A DNA stretch of 64,000 nt from the NCBI GenBank assembly GCA_016722465.1, contig JADKJC010000001.1:1054001-1118000 (forward strand), given 5' to 3'. This document shows positions 43,165 to 53,089 of the stretch, in pieces. This stretch comes from Chitinophagaceae bacterium. Its GTDB lineage: Bacteria; Bacteroidota; Bacteroidia; Chitinophagales; Chitinophagaceae. The stretch's first letter is position 1. Each line of letters opens with the position of its first letter. Under the pieces are notes generated by a model. The model had not been told where the DNA came from. It searched no databases and saw nothing but the letters and a program-made list of their open reading frames with translations. The position numbers and the translations under genes are program-made.

Positions 43165-45975
43165 CTAAAAATTATAGCCGAATGAAAGGCTGATGTTGGT
43201 ACCATAGGTTCTTTTGATGGCAAACGCATCTTTACCTTCATCATATTTTTTATTGGCATCCAGGTCATTGTAAAAAATCGCTTTCTGATTAAATATATCA
43301 GACACATTTAATCTCAGCTCCCCTTTTGTTTTTAATATTTTTTTACCGACCTGGAAGTCCATCACGGATCTTGGGTTTTCCCAGATAGGTGGCTGGTCTG
43401 TTCCACCAACAAATGCGATTCTTCTTCCAATTTGATTAAAGAGCAGTGTGGTACTTAATCCGTACTTTTCAACATCATATTGAATGGAAGCATTGATGAG
43501 ATAAGGGCTTTGTCCCTGCATGGGTCTTGATTCACCAGCACCGATGCCTGTAACCCTGTTATAGATATAAGATACGTTTCCCTGTACGGTGAAGTTTTTG
43601 AATGCTTCGTTGAAGTCGAGCTTCTTCCTGAACTCTAACTCTGCACCGAAACTGTTGGCTTCATCCGCATTAATAAAATTGTAAGTGCTGCTGGAAGCAC
43701 CGGAAGAAGCATTGAAATAAACTTCGATTGGATTTTTAAAATACTTATAAAAAATACCCAGCGTAAACAGCTCTCCTGCTCTTGGATATAATTCATAACG
43801 CAGATCAAAATTGGAAACCTTGGTTCTTTCTAATCCTGTATTACCAGCGACGGTTGCGCCCAGGTCAAAATCATAGAACTGGAAAGTACTTAACTCCCTG
43901 AATTCAGGGCGAATAACCGTTTGCGAAGCTGATACACGAACATTGGTAGTATTGCTTACTTTATAAGTGAAGTTCAACCCAGGCAGGTAATCTGTTTTTT
44001 TAGTATTTACAAAACGTGGGTCGCTCTTTTTAACACTGCCGATCAACTGGTCAAAATCTTCTATCCTAAGGCCCCACACCACCCTTATCTGGTTACTTAT
44101 CTGGTTGTCGAACTGCAGGAAGCCTGCATTGAGGATAGAGTTAGCCAGGTAACGGTAACTACTGCCTGTCAGTTCATTTAAGGCAAACTTGTTATCAGAG
44201 CCATTACCAAAATTTTCTGCTGCAAATATTTTATCAGGTGTTAATTCTCTTAACGACAAATTATTGGTGGGAAGATAAATGGCAAATGGCCTTGAATTAA
44301 ATAACCTGTCTTTTACCTGGAAGAAATATCCTCCTTTGATAGTTTGTGAACGGTTGTTAATTTTAAAAGCCTTGCTAAGGTCGCCCCCGGCAGTATAAAT
44401 GTAGTCGCTTAAATAACCAAAGTAACGGCTGCCGCTTTTTTGTGAAGAGTTAGACTGCCCAATCGATGCCAAAAAAAGTGATGCCGGGTCGGCAGGATTG
44501 TCCTGTACATATTGCAACCTGCGTTGATCAGGAATATACTGATCAAGAATATTAAAGCTGCCAAACCAATGTAATTTTGCATCGAACTTAACTATATTAT
44601 GATCACCCGAAAGTTGTGTGTTGAAAAAAGTATTGGCTTTAAATGCCAGTTCTGATGCCCTAATGTTATCCCCTAATGACGAAGTAGTGTTTTCAAAATC
44701 CTTTCCGCTTCTTAAAGTAGTGTAATTGGTAGTATTTACATTCAGCAGGTTTTTGAAAGATATCTTATTGTTGTTGCCTATCTGCAATGTGACATTTGCC
44801 AGGGCACCTGCCAGTATATCCTTGCTGTATTTATTATTCTGGTAATCGAAACTTAAAGAAGGAACATTGTTCTCAAAGGAGTTGATCTGGTTTTCATACT
44901 CCACTCTTTTATTACTCCGGTTATAATTTACTGCAAGAATTGCAGCCAGTTTGGTTTTGTTTCCAAGCTTTATATTAAAACCACCATTGATTAAAAAACT
45001 TTGGTTTAATACGGGTGTTACATTGGAAGCATTCTTTTTGGTGTCCCAGATGTTTTTAAAATCTTTTGCAAAGGCTGTCTTTTCCGCTTGTGTTAATGCA
45101 TCAAATGTTGATTTATTGGGTATGCTGGCCGGGAGTGCTCTTGGCCCATTATCGAATCCCAGGAAATCAGTGTTACTTCCCTGGTAAGTATAAAAATCAT
45201 TGCCGGTTGTTTGTGTGTTAAACCCTGTACCAACCTGCACTGTCAGAAAATTCTTTGCCGGTACATCTTTCGTATTTACCTGTATCAATCCACCGGCCCA
45301 TTCTCCCGGTAATTCGGGGATAAACGATTTATTGACAATGATATTATCAATCATTGCAGAAGGAATGATGTCGAAGCTGAATGTTTTACGGTCTGGCTCG
45401 GTACTACTTAATAAAACACCATTCAGCATTGCCTGGTTGTAACGGTCTGCCAATCCACGAACCACTAAATATTTTCCATCTTGTATAGAAGTGCCGGGTA
45501 CCCTTTTCAACACTTCACCGGTATTTTTATCCGGCGATCTCCTGATGGCTTCTGCACTGATTACCTGTGCTACTACTGCTGTATTTTTTTGATACGCTAT
45601 TAATGATGCCACTGTTTCTTTACGGGCAGAGGTGGATTTTATCACTACATTGGTTTCTGTTTTGGAAGCAGACTCCATTTGTATGTCCAGGTTGAGCACC
45701 TGGTTTTCCGCAACTTCAACTTCTGTTAATTCTTTTGTGCTGTATCCAACAGAAGATAATTTGATGCTGTATTTTTTTCCTGCATCAACCGTTATTACAA
45801 AATAACCATCGGTATTTGAAACAGCGATTGATTTCTCGCCACCAACAGATACTGAAACACCAGATAATGCATAGCCTGTTTTTGAATCAGTAACCTTACC
45901 CTCAATTTTTCCCTTCTGTGCAAAGGAAGTAAATGAGATCAGCATCAACAGTATGGTAAACGGAAAGTATCTCAT
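43165..45975 (-). CDS. TonB-dependent outer-membrane receptor
   Basis: A 936-residue receptor with signal peptide (MRYFPFTILLMLISFTSFAQ), carboxypeptidase-regulatory-like domain (KGKIEGKVTDSKTGYALSG to about residue 110), plug (VISAEAIRRSPDKNTGEVLK, VPGTSIQDGKYLVVRGLADR) and a long barrel ending ISLSFGYNF. The plug closely follows the class of receptors encoded with beta-helix lipoproteins and not with SusD. The promoter region holds direct-repeat array A within 24-100 bases of the ATG, so a PhoB/OmpR-family regulator probably controls it. Transport of a phosphorus source is a hypothesis. Confidence 0.92.
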   Translation of the reverse strand: MRYFPFTILLMLISFTSFAQKGKIEGKVTDSKTGYALSGVSVSVGGEKSIAVSNTDGYFVITVDAGKKYSIKLSSVGYSTKELTEVEVAENQVLNLDIQMESASKTETNVVIKSTSARKETVASLIAYQKNTAVVAQVISAEAIRRSPDKNTGEVLKRVPGTSIQDGKYLVVRGLADRYNQAMLNGVLLSSTEPDRKTFSFDIIPSAMIDNIIVNKSFIPELPGEWAGGLIQVNTKDVPAKNFLTVQVGTGFNTQTTGNDFYTYQGSNTDFLGFDNGPRALPASIPNKSTFDALTQAEKTAFAKDFKNIWDTKKNASNVTPVLNQSFLINGGFNIKLGNKTKLAAILAVNYNRSNKRVEYENQINSFENNVPSLSFDYQNNKYSKDILAGALANVTLQIGNNNKISFKNLLNVNTTNYTTLRSGKDFENTTSSLGDNIRASELAFKANTFFNTQLSGDHNIVKFDAKLHWFGSFNILDQYIPDQRRLQYVQDNPADPASLFLASIGQSNSSQKSGSRYFGYLSDYIYTAGGDLSKAFKINNRSQTIKGGYFFQVKDRLFNSRPFAIYLPTNNLSLRELTPDKIFAAENFGNGSDNKFALNELTGSSYRYLANSILNAGFLQFDNQISNQIRVVWGLRIEDFDQLIGSVKKSDPRFVNTKKTDYLPGLNFTYKVSNTTNVRVSASQTVIRPEFRELSTFQFYDFDLGATVAGNTGLERTKVSNFDLRYELYPRAGELFTLGIFYKYFKNPIEVYFNASSGASSSTYNFINADEANSFGAELEFRKKLDFNEAFKNFTVQGNVSYIYNRVTGIGAGESRPMQGQSPYLINASIQYDVEKYGLSTTLLFNQIGRRIAFVGGTDQPPIWENPRSVMDFQVGKKILKTKGELRLNVSDIFNQKAIFYNDLDANKKYDEGKDAFAIKRTYGTNISLSFGYNF

Positions 45976-45998
45976 GCATTAAATTTTATGCAAAGAGA

Positions 45999-46075
45999 AA
46001 CCTTCAATGTTACGCCAATGTGAATGGAAGATTACGGAAATGTTATCGCAATATTACCGGAATGTTAAGGCTTCT
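45999..46075. promoter_or_regulatory. 11-bp-periodic direct repeat array A (PhoB-box-like)
   Basis: Seven consecutive 11-base units: AACCTTCAATG, TTACGCCAATG, TGAATGGAAGA, TTACGGAAATG, TTATCGCAATA, TTACCGGAATG, TTAAGGCTTCT. TTAC starts at 46010, 46032 and 46054, an exact 22-base step, and AATG closes four units. The array lies 24 bases upstream of the TonB receptor ATG (minus strand). In a 33-base alignment with array B, 21 positions agree. Confidence 0.65.
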
Positions 46076-46173
46076 TGCAAAAAAGTTGCCTCCTTCAGTA
46101 AATACACTATCCGCTAATTTTATCGAACTAATATAAGTTGTCAGCTATTTGAGTAATTTAAGTCAGCTATTAC

Positions 46174-46207
46174 CCAAAAAAAGAGGCTGAAATGAATCAG
46201 CCTCTTT
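46174..46207 (-). terminator. Terminator of the susC/susD/lipoprotein operon
   Basis: AAAGAGGCTGA pairs exactly with TCAGCCTCTTT around a six-base loop; on the minus strand a T-run follows. It is 25 bases after the lipoprotein stop. Confidence 0.88.
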
Positions 46208-46231
46208 GGTATAAAAACAGTATTTTATAAC

Positions 46232-47131
46232 TTATTGCTTTACTAATACAAGTGGGTATGTTCCGCCAAATGTACCGGCGCTATATCCATATTGCATGTT
46301 CAATGTAATGGTTTGATCGCAGGGTGAAACAAAATTCTGAGCAGATCCACCAGCTGTTAAAACAAACGGTGCTGTGTAGATAGCACCATAAGCCCACCTG
46401 GTTCCTACTGATTGTTTTGGAATGCTCACACCATTATCCCCTGGGTTAACAGTGATAACGATTGGCACTGGATTAACTGCAGCAATATGCTCAAATGAAA
46501 TATGTGTATCATCAATCCTGGTTAATTCAACAACATCACCAGGAAGATAATCAGCCCAATCATCAGTTACCACCACAAAGTTACCTTCGTAAATAGAGGG
46601 GTTATAAGCGCAAATGGCTTTGTACTGGATAGACAGGCTTGCACCTGGCTGTGATGCAACGCCAGATCCAAAACCAAAGGCACTTGGCACACCCGGGATA
46701 GTTGGATAAGCTTCAAACTTTTTACCGGATTGTGTATAAACATCCGCACTAATATCATAGCTGTCGTTGAGTACAACAGGAGTACCAAAAATAGTAGCCA
46801 GTTGAGCGGTAGTCAATGTAAAGGTTGATGGGAAAGTAGTAACAGCTGCCTGCAACACTTTTACAGAAGAGTTAAGGCCATTTTTCCTGATCACCACATC
46901 CATTTTAGTTGGAGCAGCATCACCAGTATTATATACACCAACAGTAAAGCTGGCATTAAAAGCATTCAGGTTCAATACATCAATGGCCTGGCTGCCGGTA
47001 CTCTTGTTTACCTGTGGCTGCGGCGTACGTTCCAGCTTAATATTTTCTGAAATTGGGCCATCATTCTTTTTACATGCCGTAAACAAACTTACAGCAAGAA
47101 TAAAATAATATATGTGTTTTTTCATCTTCAT
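46232..47131 (-). CDS. Lipoprotein encoded after susD, probable surface glycan-binding or accessory protein
   Basis: A 299-residue lipoprotein (lipobox SLFTACKKND, Cys20). The N-terminal 100 residues look like an Ig/DUF1735-like beta domain (VLNLNAFNASFTVGVYNTG, KMDVVIRKNGLNSS); the C-terminal domain is beta-rich with ADYLPGDVVELTRIDDTHIS and the final GYSAGTFGGTYPLVLVKQ. Proteins in this position of SusCD loci are usually surface-exposed and help bind the ligand. No glycoside hydrolase is in the operon, so the ligand may not be a glycan. Alternative start two codons downstream. Confidence 0.75.
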   Translation of the reverse strand: MKMKKHIYYFILAVSLFTACKKNDGPISENIKLERTPQPQVNKSTGSQAIDVLNLNAFNASFTVGVYNTGDAAPTKMDVVIRKNGLNSSVKVLQAAVTTFPSTFTLTTAQLATIFGTPVVLNDSYDISADVYTQSGKKFEAYPTIPGVPSAFGFGSGVASQPGASLSIQYKAICAYNPSIYEGNFVVVTDDWADYLPGDVVELTRIDDTHISFEHIAAVNPVPIVITVNPGDNGVSIPKQSVGTRWAYGAIYTAPFVLTAGGSAQNFVSPCDQTITLNMQYGYSAGTFGGTYPLVLVKQ

Positions 47132-47152
47132 AATTTTAATTTATTAATTGAT

Positions 47153-48826
47153 TTATGGCTTCCAGAAAATTTTATAAATATCTGGTTGTTTTTGGTCTGG
47201 TGCATTGCCATTCAAATCTAATTCAGACTGGCTCCATGGTAATGACTGAGGGAAATTAACACCTCTAGCCACCGGAACTTCCAATTGAGGGTTTACAAAT
47301 GGATTTCCATCAACCGGAGGTTGAACTTTACCACCTGGTGCCATCAGGGGATCCCCCGGATCAAACAGGATAGGGTACCCTGTTCTGCGGTAGTCTGCGT
47401 ACTGATCCACCGATGAACCAACGCTTGATAGCCATTTTTCCGTAATAATGTACTCCAATTGTCTTTCAGTAGTGGCTGCATCATACAACGCCATAATATC
47501 ATTGATATACGTTGTAGCTGCAGCAGAGGTTGCCAACACTGGAACGGTTTGAGTTGTTTTTACATAGGTTGTAATAACATAGTCAATCTGCGACATAGAT
47601 GCCTTCAATGCATTATTAAACACAGTTCTTGCATCCCCGGTTGCAACACCTGCATTAATCAATTCTGCCTCCAGGAATAACCTGTCTGCATAAGTGATAA
47701 ACCTGTAAGGAGCCGCACCTGTACCGCTATTTGCACCTGCAACGCCACCTGTACCTGCATCATACCTTCCACCTACAGGATAAATACCAAACACACTGAT
47801 TGAGTTCTGCTGGTTACCATCCCTGTACGGACCAGTTGATCCAAAATAGATAGATACAAAAGCACCATCACGGTATTCTGTATTACTTTGAGCAGCAGCA
47901 GCAGGTGTCAACTGGTTGTAGATATAATACTTAGTACGTGGGTCAGCAATACCGGTAAAGATATTTTGATTATAGCCTTTCAGAATTTCATAAAACCATG
48001 GGCTCACGTGATTGCTCCTTTGTGTAGCGGTATAATCACCAAAGCCTGGGTTACGGTCATCTGTAGCTCCTAAGGGACCATAAGGTAATAAGAAACTTTC
48101 CGCATTAGAATTGATTAATGTTGCCGGAGCAGCCAACAAAGCATTTACTTCGGTACTAACATTCTGTACTTTTCTTATCTGTGTGTACAGTTTTAATTTG
48201 ATGGTATTAGCCGCTTTGATCCAGTTAGCTGTGTTTCCTTTATAGATCACATCTGTACCGGCTGGCTTTGAAGGGTTCTTTGCAGTTGTGTTCTGAATAT
48301 CTGCAATACCTTCATCCAACATTGCCAGTAATTTTGGATAAATAGTGGCATCATCATCAAAAGCAGGTTGCTTAACACCTTCCTTAAATTTATTAAAGTC
48401 GGTATAGGGAACATCACCCCAAACATCTACGATCTGGCTGTAAGTATAAGCTTTTAAAATTTTAGCTATCCCGGCATAAATCATATTGTCTTCAGTGGTG
48501 GCCTGCTTAATGATCACATCCAGATCAGGAAGGGTTTGGTCAAAAAAACCTCCCCAGATTCCATCAAGTGTTGCACCTCTTACACCATATTGATTGGCTG
48601 TTTCCCTGGTACTCATCTGGTGCATATAAACCGCCAGGTGTCCTGACAATCCACCATAAGACAAATTATTACCAAGATTTAATTCCGCTGTACTAAGAAG
48701 TGTACTGGTAGGAACTGCAACGGGGTCGTTTACGTTTTGGTTTACATCCAGAAATTTCTTACAGGCTGTTCCAAAAAGGACCAGGCTGGCAGCAAGGATA
48801 TACAGTATTTTTTTATTTCGTATCAT
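47153..48826 (-). CDS. SusD/RagB-like outer-membrane lipoprotein
   Basis: A 557-residue lipoprotein (lipobox LVLFGTACKKFLDVNQN, Cys22) of the RagB/SusD type that caps the SusC barrel and delivers ligand. Internal features are the helical TPR-like framework (ADRLFLEAELINAG, GIAKILKAYTYSQIVDVWGD) and the conserved YTDFNKFKEG block. It belongs to the SusD_like/SusD-RagB group rather than the starch SusD itself. It follows susC by 22 bases. The absence of hydrolases suggests peptide or other small-ligand uptake, which is unproven. Confidence 0.9.
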   Translation of the reverse strand: MIRNKKILYILAASLVLFGTACKKFLDVNQNVNDPVAVPTSTLLSTAELNLGNNLSYGGLSGHLAVYMHQMSTRETANQYGVRGATLDGIWGGFFDQTLPDLDVIIKQATTEDNMIYAGIAKILKAYTYSQIVDVWGDVPYTDFNKFKEGVKQPAFDDDATIYPKLLAMLDEGIADIQNTTAKNPSKPAGTDVIYKGNTANWIKAANTIKLKLYTQIRKVQNVSTEVNALLAAPATLINSNAESFLLPYGPLGATDDRNPGFGDYTATQRSNHVSPWFYEILKGYNQNIFTGIADPRTKYYIYNQLTPAAAAQSNTEYRDGAFVSIYFGSTGPYRDGNQQNSISVFGIYPVGGRYDAGTGGVAGANSGTGAAPYRFITYADRLFLEAELINAGVATGDARTVFNNALKASMSQIDYVITTYVKTTQTVPVLATSAAATTYINDIMALYDAATTERQLEYIITEKWLSSVGSSVDQYADYRRTGYPILFDPGDPLMAPGGKVQPPVDGNPFVNPQLEVPVARGVNFPQSLPWSQSELDLNGNAPDQKQPDIYKIFWKP

Positions 48827-48848
48827 AACTGAAAGAATTAGTTAGTAA

Positions 48849-51800
48849 TTAAAAAGTTACATTAAGATTGATCCCGAACCTTCTAGTTGTAGGTGCGGCT
48901 GAAAATTCAAATCCCTGAATGGCTGATGAACCATAAGAACCTACTTCAGGATCAAAATTGGTGTACTTTGGAACGTTAGGAGCAAGATACCACAGGTTGT
49001 GACCACTCACACTTAACCTTAAACCAGACATTCCCCATTTGCCAACCAATTTCTTTGGCAGGTCATATCCCAGTGTAATTTCCCTGAGCCTGTAAACAGT
49101 TGCATCGTAAATGTTGAACTCATCTGAACCATTGATAGCGAAAGTACCACTTGCACCACCTGGAGCAAAGTACAGATCATTGGTGGTAATGCGTGTTTGG
49201 TTCTGAATTGGTTTACCATCAGCACCATTGATAACTTCATGGGTGTTGATGTTTCCGTAAACACCTGGTATTACCCAGGTAGTTTCCCTGTCTTTTGTAT
49301 CTTGCGTTACCCCTCTACCTAATAGAGAAGTAACCGTTACAGAATACATATCTCCACCTTTGGTCATATCAAAAAGCCCGCTCAAAGTAAAGCCCTTGTA
49401 AGTTACTGTATTGGTAATACCTAATTTGTAATCAGGATTTGGATCACCGATCATTCCAGGTGTTAAGCTTTCAATAATCATTCCTGTTGCAGGATTAATT
49501 AAAAGAGAACCGTCTGCAGCCCTGTCTGCCCTGTTACCCCTAAGATATCCAAAAGGCATACCTGGCTCAAGATAAGCCTGGATTCCATCAAGGAAGCCAC
49601 CACCCAATGCAGTTCTGTCAAGGCCTTCTGTTAATGATACTACTATGTTCTTGTTCTTGGTGAATGATCCTCTTACAGTCCATGAAAAGTTTTGTGTAAG
49701 AACCGGAGTTACTGACAATCCGATTTCAACACCCTTATTGCTGATTTCACCAATATTAGTTAAAAAACTGCTGTAGCCAGTTGTACTGGGAACACTAATT
49801 GAATAAATCAGGTTAGTTGATTTTTTATTGTAAACAGTGAAATCTAAATTCACCCTGCGTTTGAATAAAGAAAGATCCAATCCTGCTTCAATCTCCTTGG
49901 TAAATTCAGGAGTTAAATTGGGATCTACCGTTTGCCCACCCAGGGTAGTACTTGGCTGACCTAAGAAATTTGGATTGATTGCAAATACATCCTGACCTTG
50001 TAGTGCCGGAGCATCATTTGCTGACTTAGCCCAACCAACCCTTATTTTACCATAGTCTAACCAGTTAGTTTTGATCTTCAAGGCATCTGTGAAAATCAAT
50101 GATCCTGAAACACCTGGGTAGTAATAACTTGCATTTGCATAAGGCAATGTAGAAGTACGGTCATTACGTAATGACACGTTTACAAATGCCCAGTTTTGTA
50201 ACCCAATGTAGCGTCAGCAAAGAAACCTACAATTCTTCTTCTGAATTTGCTGTCGTTATTGAAACTCTGTGTAGCTGTATTAACAAGATTGTATATTTTA
50301 GGCACGATGAAATCCAGTCCGGTATTTGTTTGCCTTCTTGATGTGCGCTGGTTGATATCATTACCTAAATGAGCTTCAAGACTAAAATCTCCACCGATTT
50401 TAGGGCTGAAAGTTGCTACCAATGTAGAGTTCAGCTCTTGTGATTTGTAATTGTCTACAATGATCCGGCCCAGGCCATTTGCAGCCCTGGAGAACTCCTG
50501 TGTTACCTCATCCCTTCCAAGAGAAGCCGTATTCAAACCAAAATTGTAAGATACACTTACCCAGTTGTTAATTTTATATCCCAGGCGCACACCTGCAATA
50601 ATCCTTTCTTCGATAGTAGTAGCCACATTATTGATTGCTGCCCAACGGGGGTTATCAAACTGAGCACCTCCATTTGGAATTAAAGGCTTGCCTAACGCAT
50701 CCTGGTAAGGCAGGTTCAGATCCCAGTTCCTTCCCAAAAACATAGTACGGGCAAATTGTGAGGTTGCGCCGCCTACCTGGTTTTCTCCAAAATAACCGCC
50801 CAATTGCTTTGAACGGGCGAAGCTAAAGTTTCCAGACACTGTTAAGTTCTTGTACTTTGTTTGAGCGCCAAGACCAACGTTATTTTTTACATAACTTGAA
50901 TTTTCAACATAACCGTTGTGTATCAGGTTAGATGCTGTTAATGCAAATGAGCTGTTAGCATCACCGCCATTAATGCCAATTGAATTTTCATACACAGAGC
51001 CAGACCTGAATAAGTCTTTTACATTATTAGGTTTAGCTACATAAGCCATATTTTTGTTTGCATCAAAAAGTTCAGGGTAAGCTGCAAGAAACTCAGGCCA
51101 GGCTGGTAATGAGTCCACGCCAGAAGCACTGGCCCTGATAATATTTCCACCACCATCATATACATTACCTAATCCAAATCTTGGACCCCATGAACCATTT
51201 GAGTTGGAATACCTTAATTGAGCCCCTGTACCATAGGAATTCTGGTATTCAGGCAAACTGGCGATTTTTTCACTTGAGTAAGAACTTCTGAAATTAACAT
51301 TCAAAGGTTTGGCCCCTTTTTTTGCAGAACCAGATTTAGTGGTGATTACCACAACACCCCTTGATCCCCTGGCTCCATATAAAGATGTTGCAGCAGAACC
51401 TTTCAGTACGCTCATGCTTTCTATATCATTCGCATCTATATTTGCAATACCACTACCATAGGCAGTACCACCCGAAGTTTGGCTGCTGGTGCTTACCTGG
51501 TCATTGCTGTATGGAACACCATCAACAACTATCAATGGTTGTGTTTCAAGCCCTAGAGATGAATTACCCCTGATCTGTATCCTTGTTGCTGCACCAGGTG
51601 TTCCCTGGGAAGTCCTGATATCAACTCCCGGAACCTTTCCTTGTAAGCCTTTTAACAGGTCTGGTTCTGATTTCTGTAAAAGCGTATTAGGGTCAACTTT
51701 AGAAACCGCATAACCAAGGCTCTTTTCAGAACGCCTGATTCCTAAAGCTGTAACTACAACCTCAGTAGTTGTAATCATAGAGGTCTTAACTGATACGGCA

Positions 51801-52066
51801 ACAGTGTTCCCTTCTCCTACTGTTACTGTAAGGGGTTCAATGTTAACACCTGTAATTACCAGCTTATCGCCGGTTTTAGCATTAATACTAAACTGACCTT
51901 TGTTGTCTGCAGCCGTTCCTCCGCTGCTTCCCTTAACATTAACGGATACTCCGGGTACTACTTCCCCCTTCTCATTGATCACGGTACCCGTAATGGTTCG
52001 GGCCTGACCAAATGCCAATGCAGAAAATAGCATAAGCATTGCAAATAGTGATGCAATTTTTCTCAT
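48849..52066 (-). CDS. SusC/RagA-like TonB-dependent receptor, frame broken once
   Basis: The two open parts form one SusC-type receptor of about 1070 residues. It has a signal peptide (MRKIASLFAMLMLFSALAFG), carboxypeptidase-regulatory-like domain (RTITGTVINEKGEVVPGVSV), plug (LQGKVPGVDIRTSQGTPGAA, SLYGARGSRGVVVITTKSG) and a C-terminal barrel ending RRFGINLNVTF. The shift lies in a T4 run on the plus strand (50194-50197): one more base turns LGYKTGHL-stop into LGYKNWAFVNVSLRND, the expected barrel strand. It is the first gene of a susC-susD-lipoprotein operon. Sequencing error is the likely cause. Confidence 0.9.
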
Positions 52067-52105
52067 AAAACAATTTTGGTTAGCTAATTATATATAAAAT
52101 AAAAT

Positions 52106-52136
52106 AAATGTATTTAACATACATTTCACAAATGTA
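52106..52136 (-). promoter_or_regulatory. susC promoter -7 box and leader hairpin
   Basis: A perfect -7 box TACATTTG (minus strand, 52129-52136) lies about 65 bases ahead of the susC ATG. Just downstream an 8-bp perfect inverted repeat (AAATGTAT and ATACATTT, 52106-52126) would form a hairpin in the 5' leader or bind a dimeric regulator. The -33 box is not clear. Confidence 0.5.
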
Positions 52137-52337
52137 GACAATGGAATCTTAAAAATTGTTGCTTTAAGGAAAAAATATTTACTTATTAGCAATAAATGCA
52201 ATACCTTATACTGTAAATTTTCAGCTGGTATTCTAGTAATTATCAGGAATGTAATAGGTTATCCTGTCATTTTAGCCACCCCTATATTAATTTATCATTA
52301 ATAATCTCAGGTTTCCCTCTTTACCTGGTATTAAATC

Positions 52338-52345
52338 TACTTTTG
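52338..52345 (+). promoter_or_regulatory. -7 box upstream of the DUF47 gene
   Basis: TACTTTTG fits TAnnTTTG exactly and lies 14 bases before the ATG. The same octamer precedes the response regulator gene (33111-33118). No good -33 box is seen at 19-20 bases. Confidence 0.4.
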
Positions 52346-52359
52346 CAAAAATTTCAATT

Positions 52360-53007
52360 ATGGGCTTTAATTCAATCTTGAAAATATTTTTACCGAAGGA
52401 CAGGATATTCTTTCAACTTTTTGAAAATGTGGCTGAAGAGTTGGTAAAAATGGGTGAAAAGCTGAAAGAAGTGGTACATGAACCTGATTTTGACAAAAGA
52501 GCTCAATTGATTCAGGAAATCGAGGATATGGAACATGTGAACGATGATTTCACCCATAATATTTTTACCGAACTGGGTAAAAATTTCATTACCCCCTTTG
52601 ACAGAGAAGATATTCACTACCTGGCAAGTGCCCTTGATGATATAGCCGACTATATCTATGCTTCTGCAAAAAAGATCAACTTTTACAGGGTTAACCCCAA
52701 CGATACCGGAATGCAAAAAATGGCAGAACTCATTGCCAAAGGCTGCGTGCAGGTGCATAAAGCTGTAACAGAATTGCGCAACATGAAAAACCTTCGCCAG
52801 ATCACTGATGCGCTGGTTGCTATCAATAGTGTAGAAAACCAGGCAGATGATATTTTTGACATGAGCATTGAAAGGCTGTTTGCCACTGAACCGGATGCCA
52901 AAGAAGTGATCAAGAAAAGAGAGATTTACCAGGTAATGGAAATTGTGACTGATAAATGTGAAGATGCTGCCAACGTAATAGAATCTATTATTGTAAAATA
53001 CGCTTAA
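52360..53007 (+). CDS. DUF47 (PhoU-like) phosphate transport regulator
   Basis: A 215-residue all-helical protein of the DUF47 family, structurally related to PhoU. Typical blocks are FFQLFENVAEELVKMGEKL, DMEHVNDDFTHNIFTEL (with acidic metal-binding motifs) and TPFDREDIHYLASALDDIADYI, ending in the conserved VMEIVTDKCEDAANVIE. DUF47 proteins are encoded directly before PiT transporters and modulate phosphate uptake. Here the PiT gene follows after 82 bases that contain a palindromic repeat, so the pair is functional in arrangement. Confidence 0.93.
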   Translation: MGFNSILKIFLPKDRIFFQLFENVAEELVKMGEKLKEVVHEPDFDKRAQLIQEIEDMEHVNDDFTHNIFTELGKNFITPFDREDIHYLASALDDIADYIYASAKKINFYRVNPNDTGMQKMAELIAKGCVQVHKAVTELRNMKNLRQITDALVAINSVENQADDIFDMSIERLFATEPDAKEVIKKREIYQVMEIVTDKCEDAANVIESIIVKYA

Positions 53008-53083
53008 CCCCCATCCCCTAAAGGGGTGTTATCTATATATCTTAAACATGTACTTATTCCCCTTTAGGGGGTAGGGGTAAATT
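53006..53083. repeat. CCCCTAAAGGGG-type palindromic repeat between DUF47 and PiT genes
   Basis: CCCCTAAAGGGG (53015-53026) and CCCCTTTAGGGG (53059-53070), themselves near-palindromes, sit inside longer arms (AACCCCCATCCCC and GGGTAGGGGTAA) around an AT-rich loop. The related copy at 15702-15756 lies inside holB. This is a dispersed Bacteroidota-type palindrome and would form a strong hairpin in the operon spacer. Confidence 0.8.
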
Positions 53084-53089
53084 AGTTTT

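Noticed and set aside
52160..52300. A third 11-bp array in front of the DUF47-PiT genes
   Set aside because: GTAA-like motifs occur but at 23 and 15 base steps, so the helical phase seen in the two arrays is not kept.
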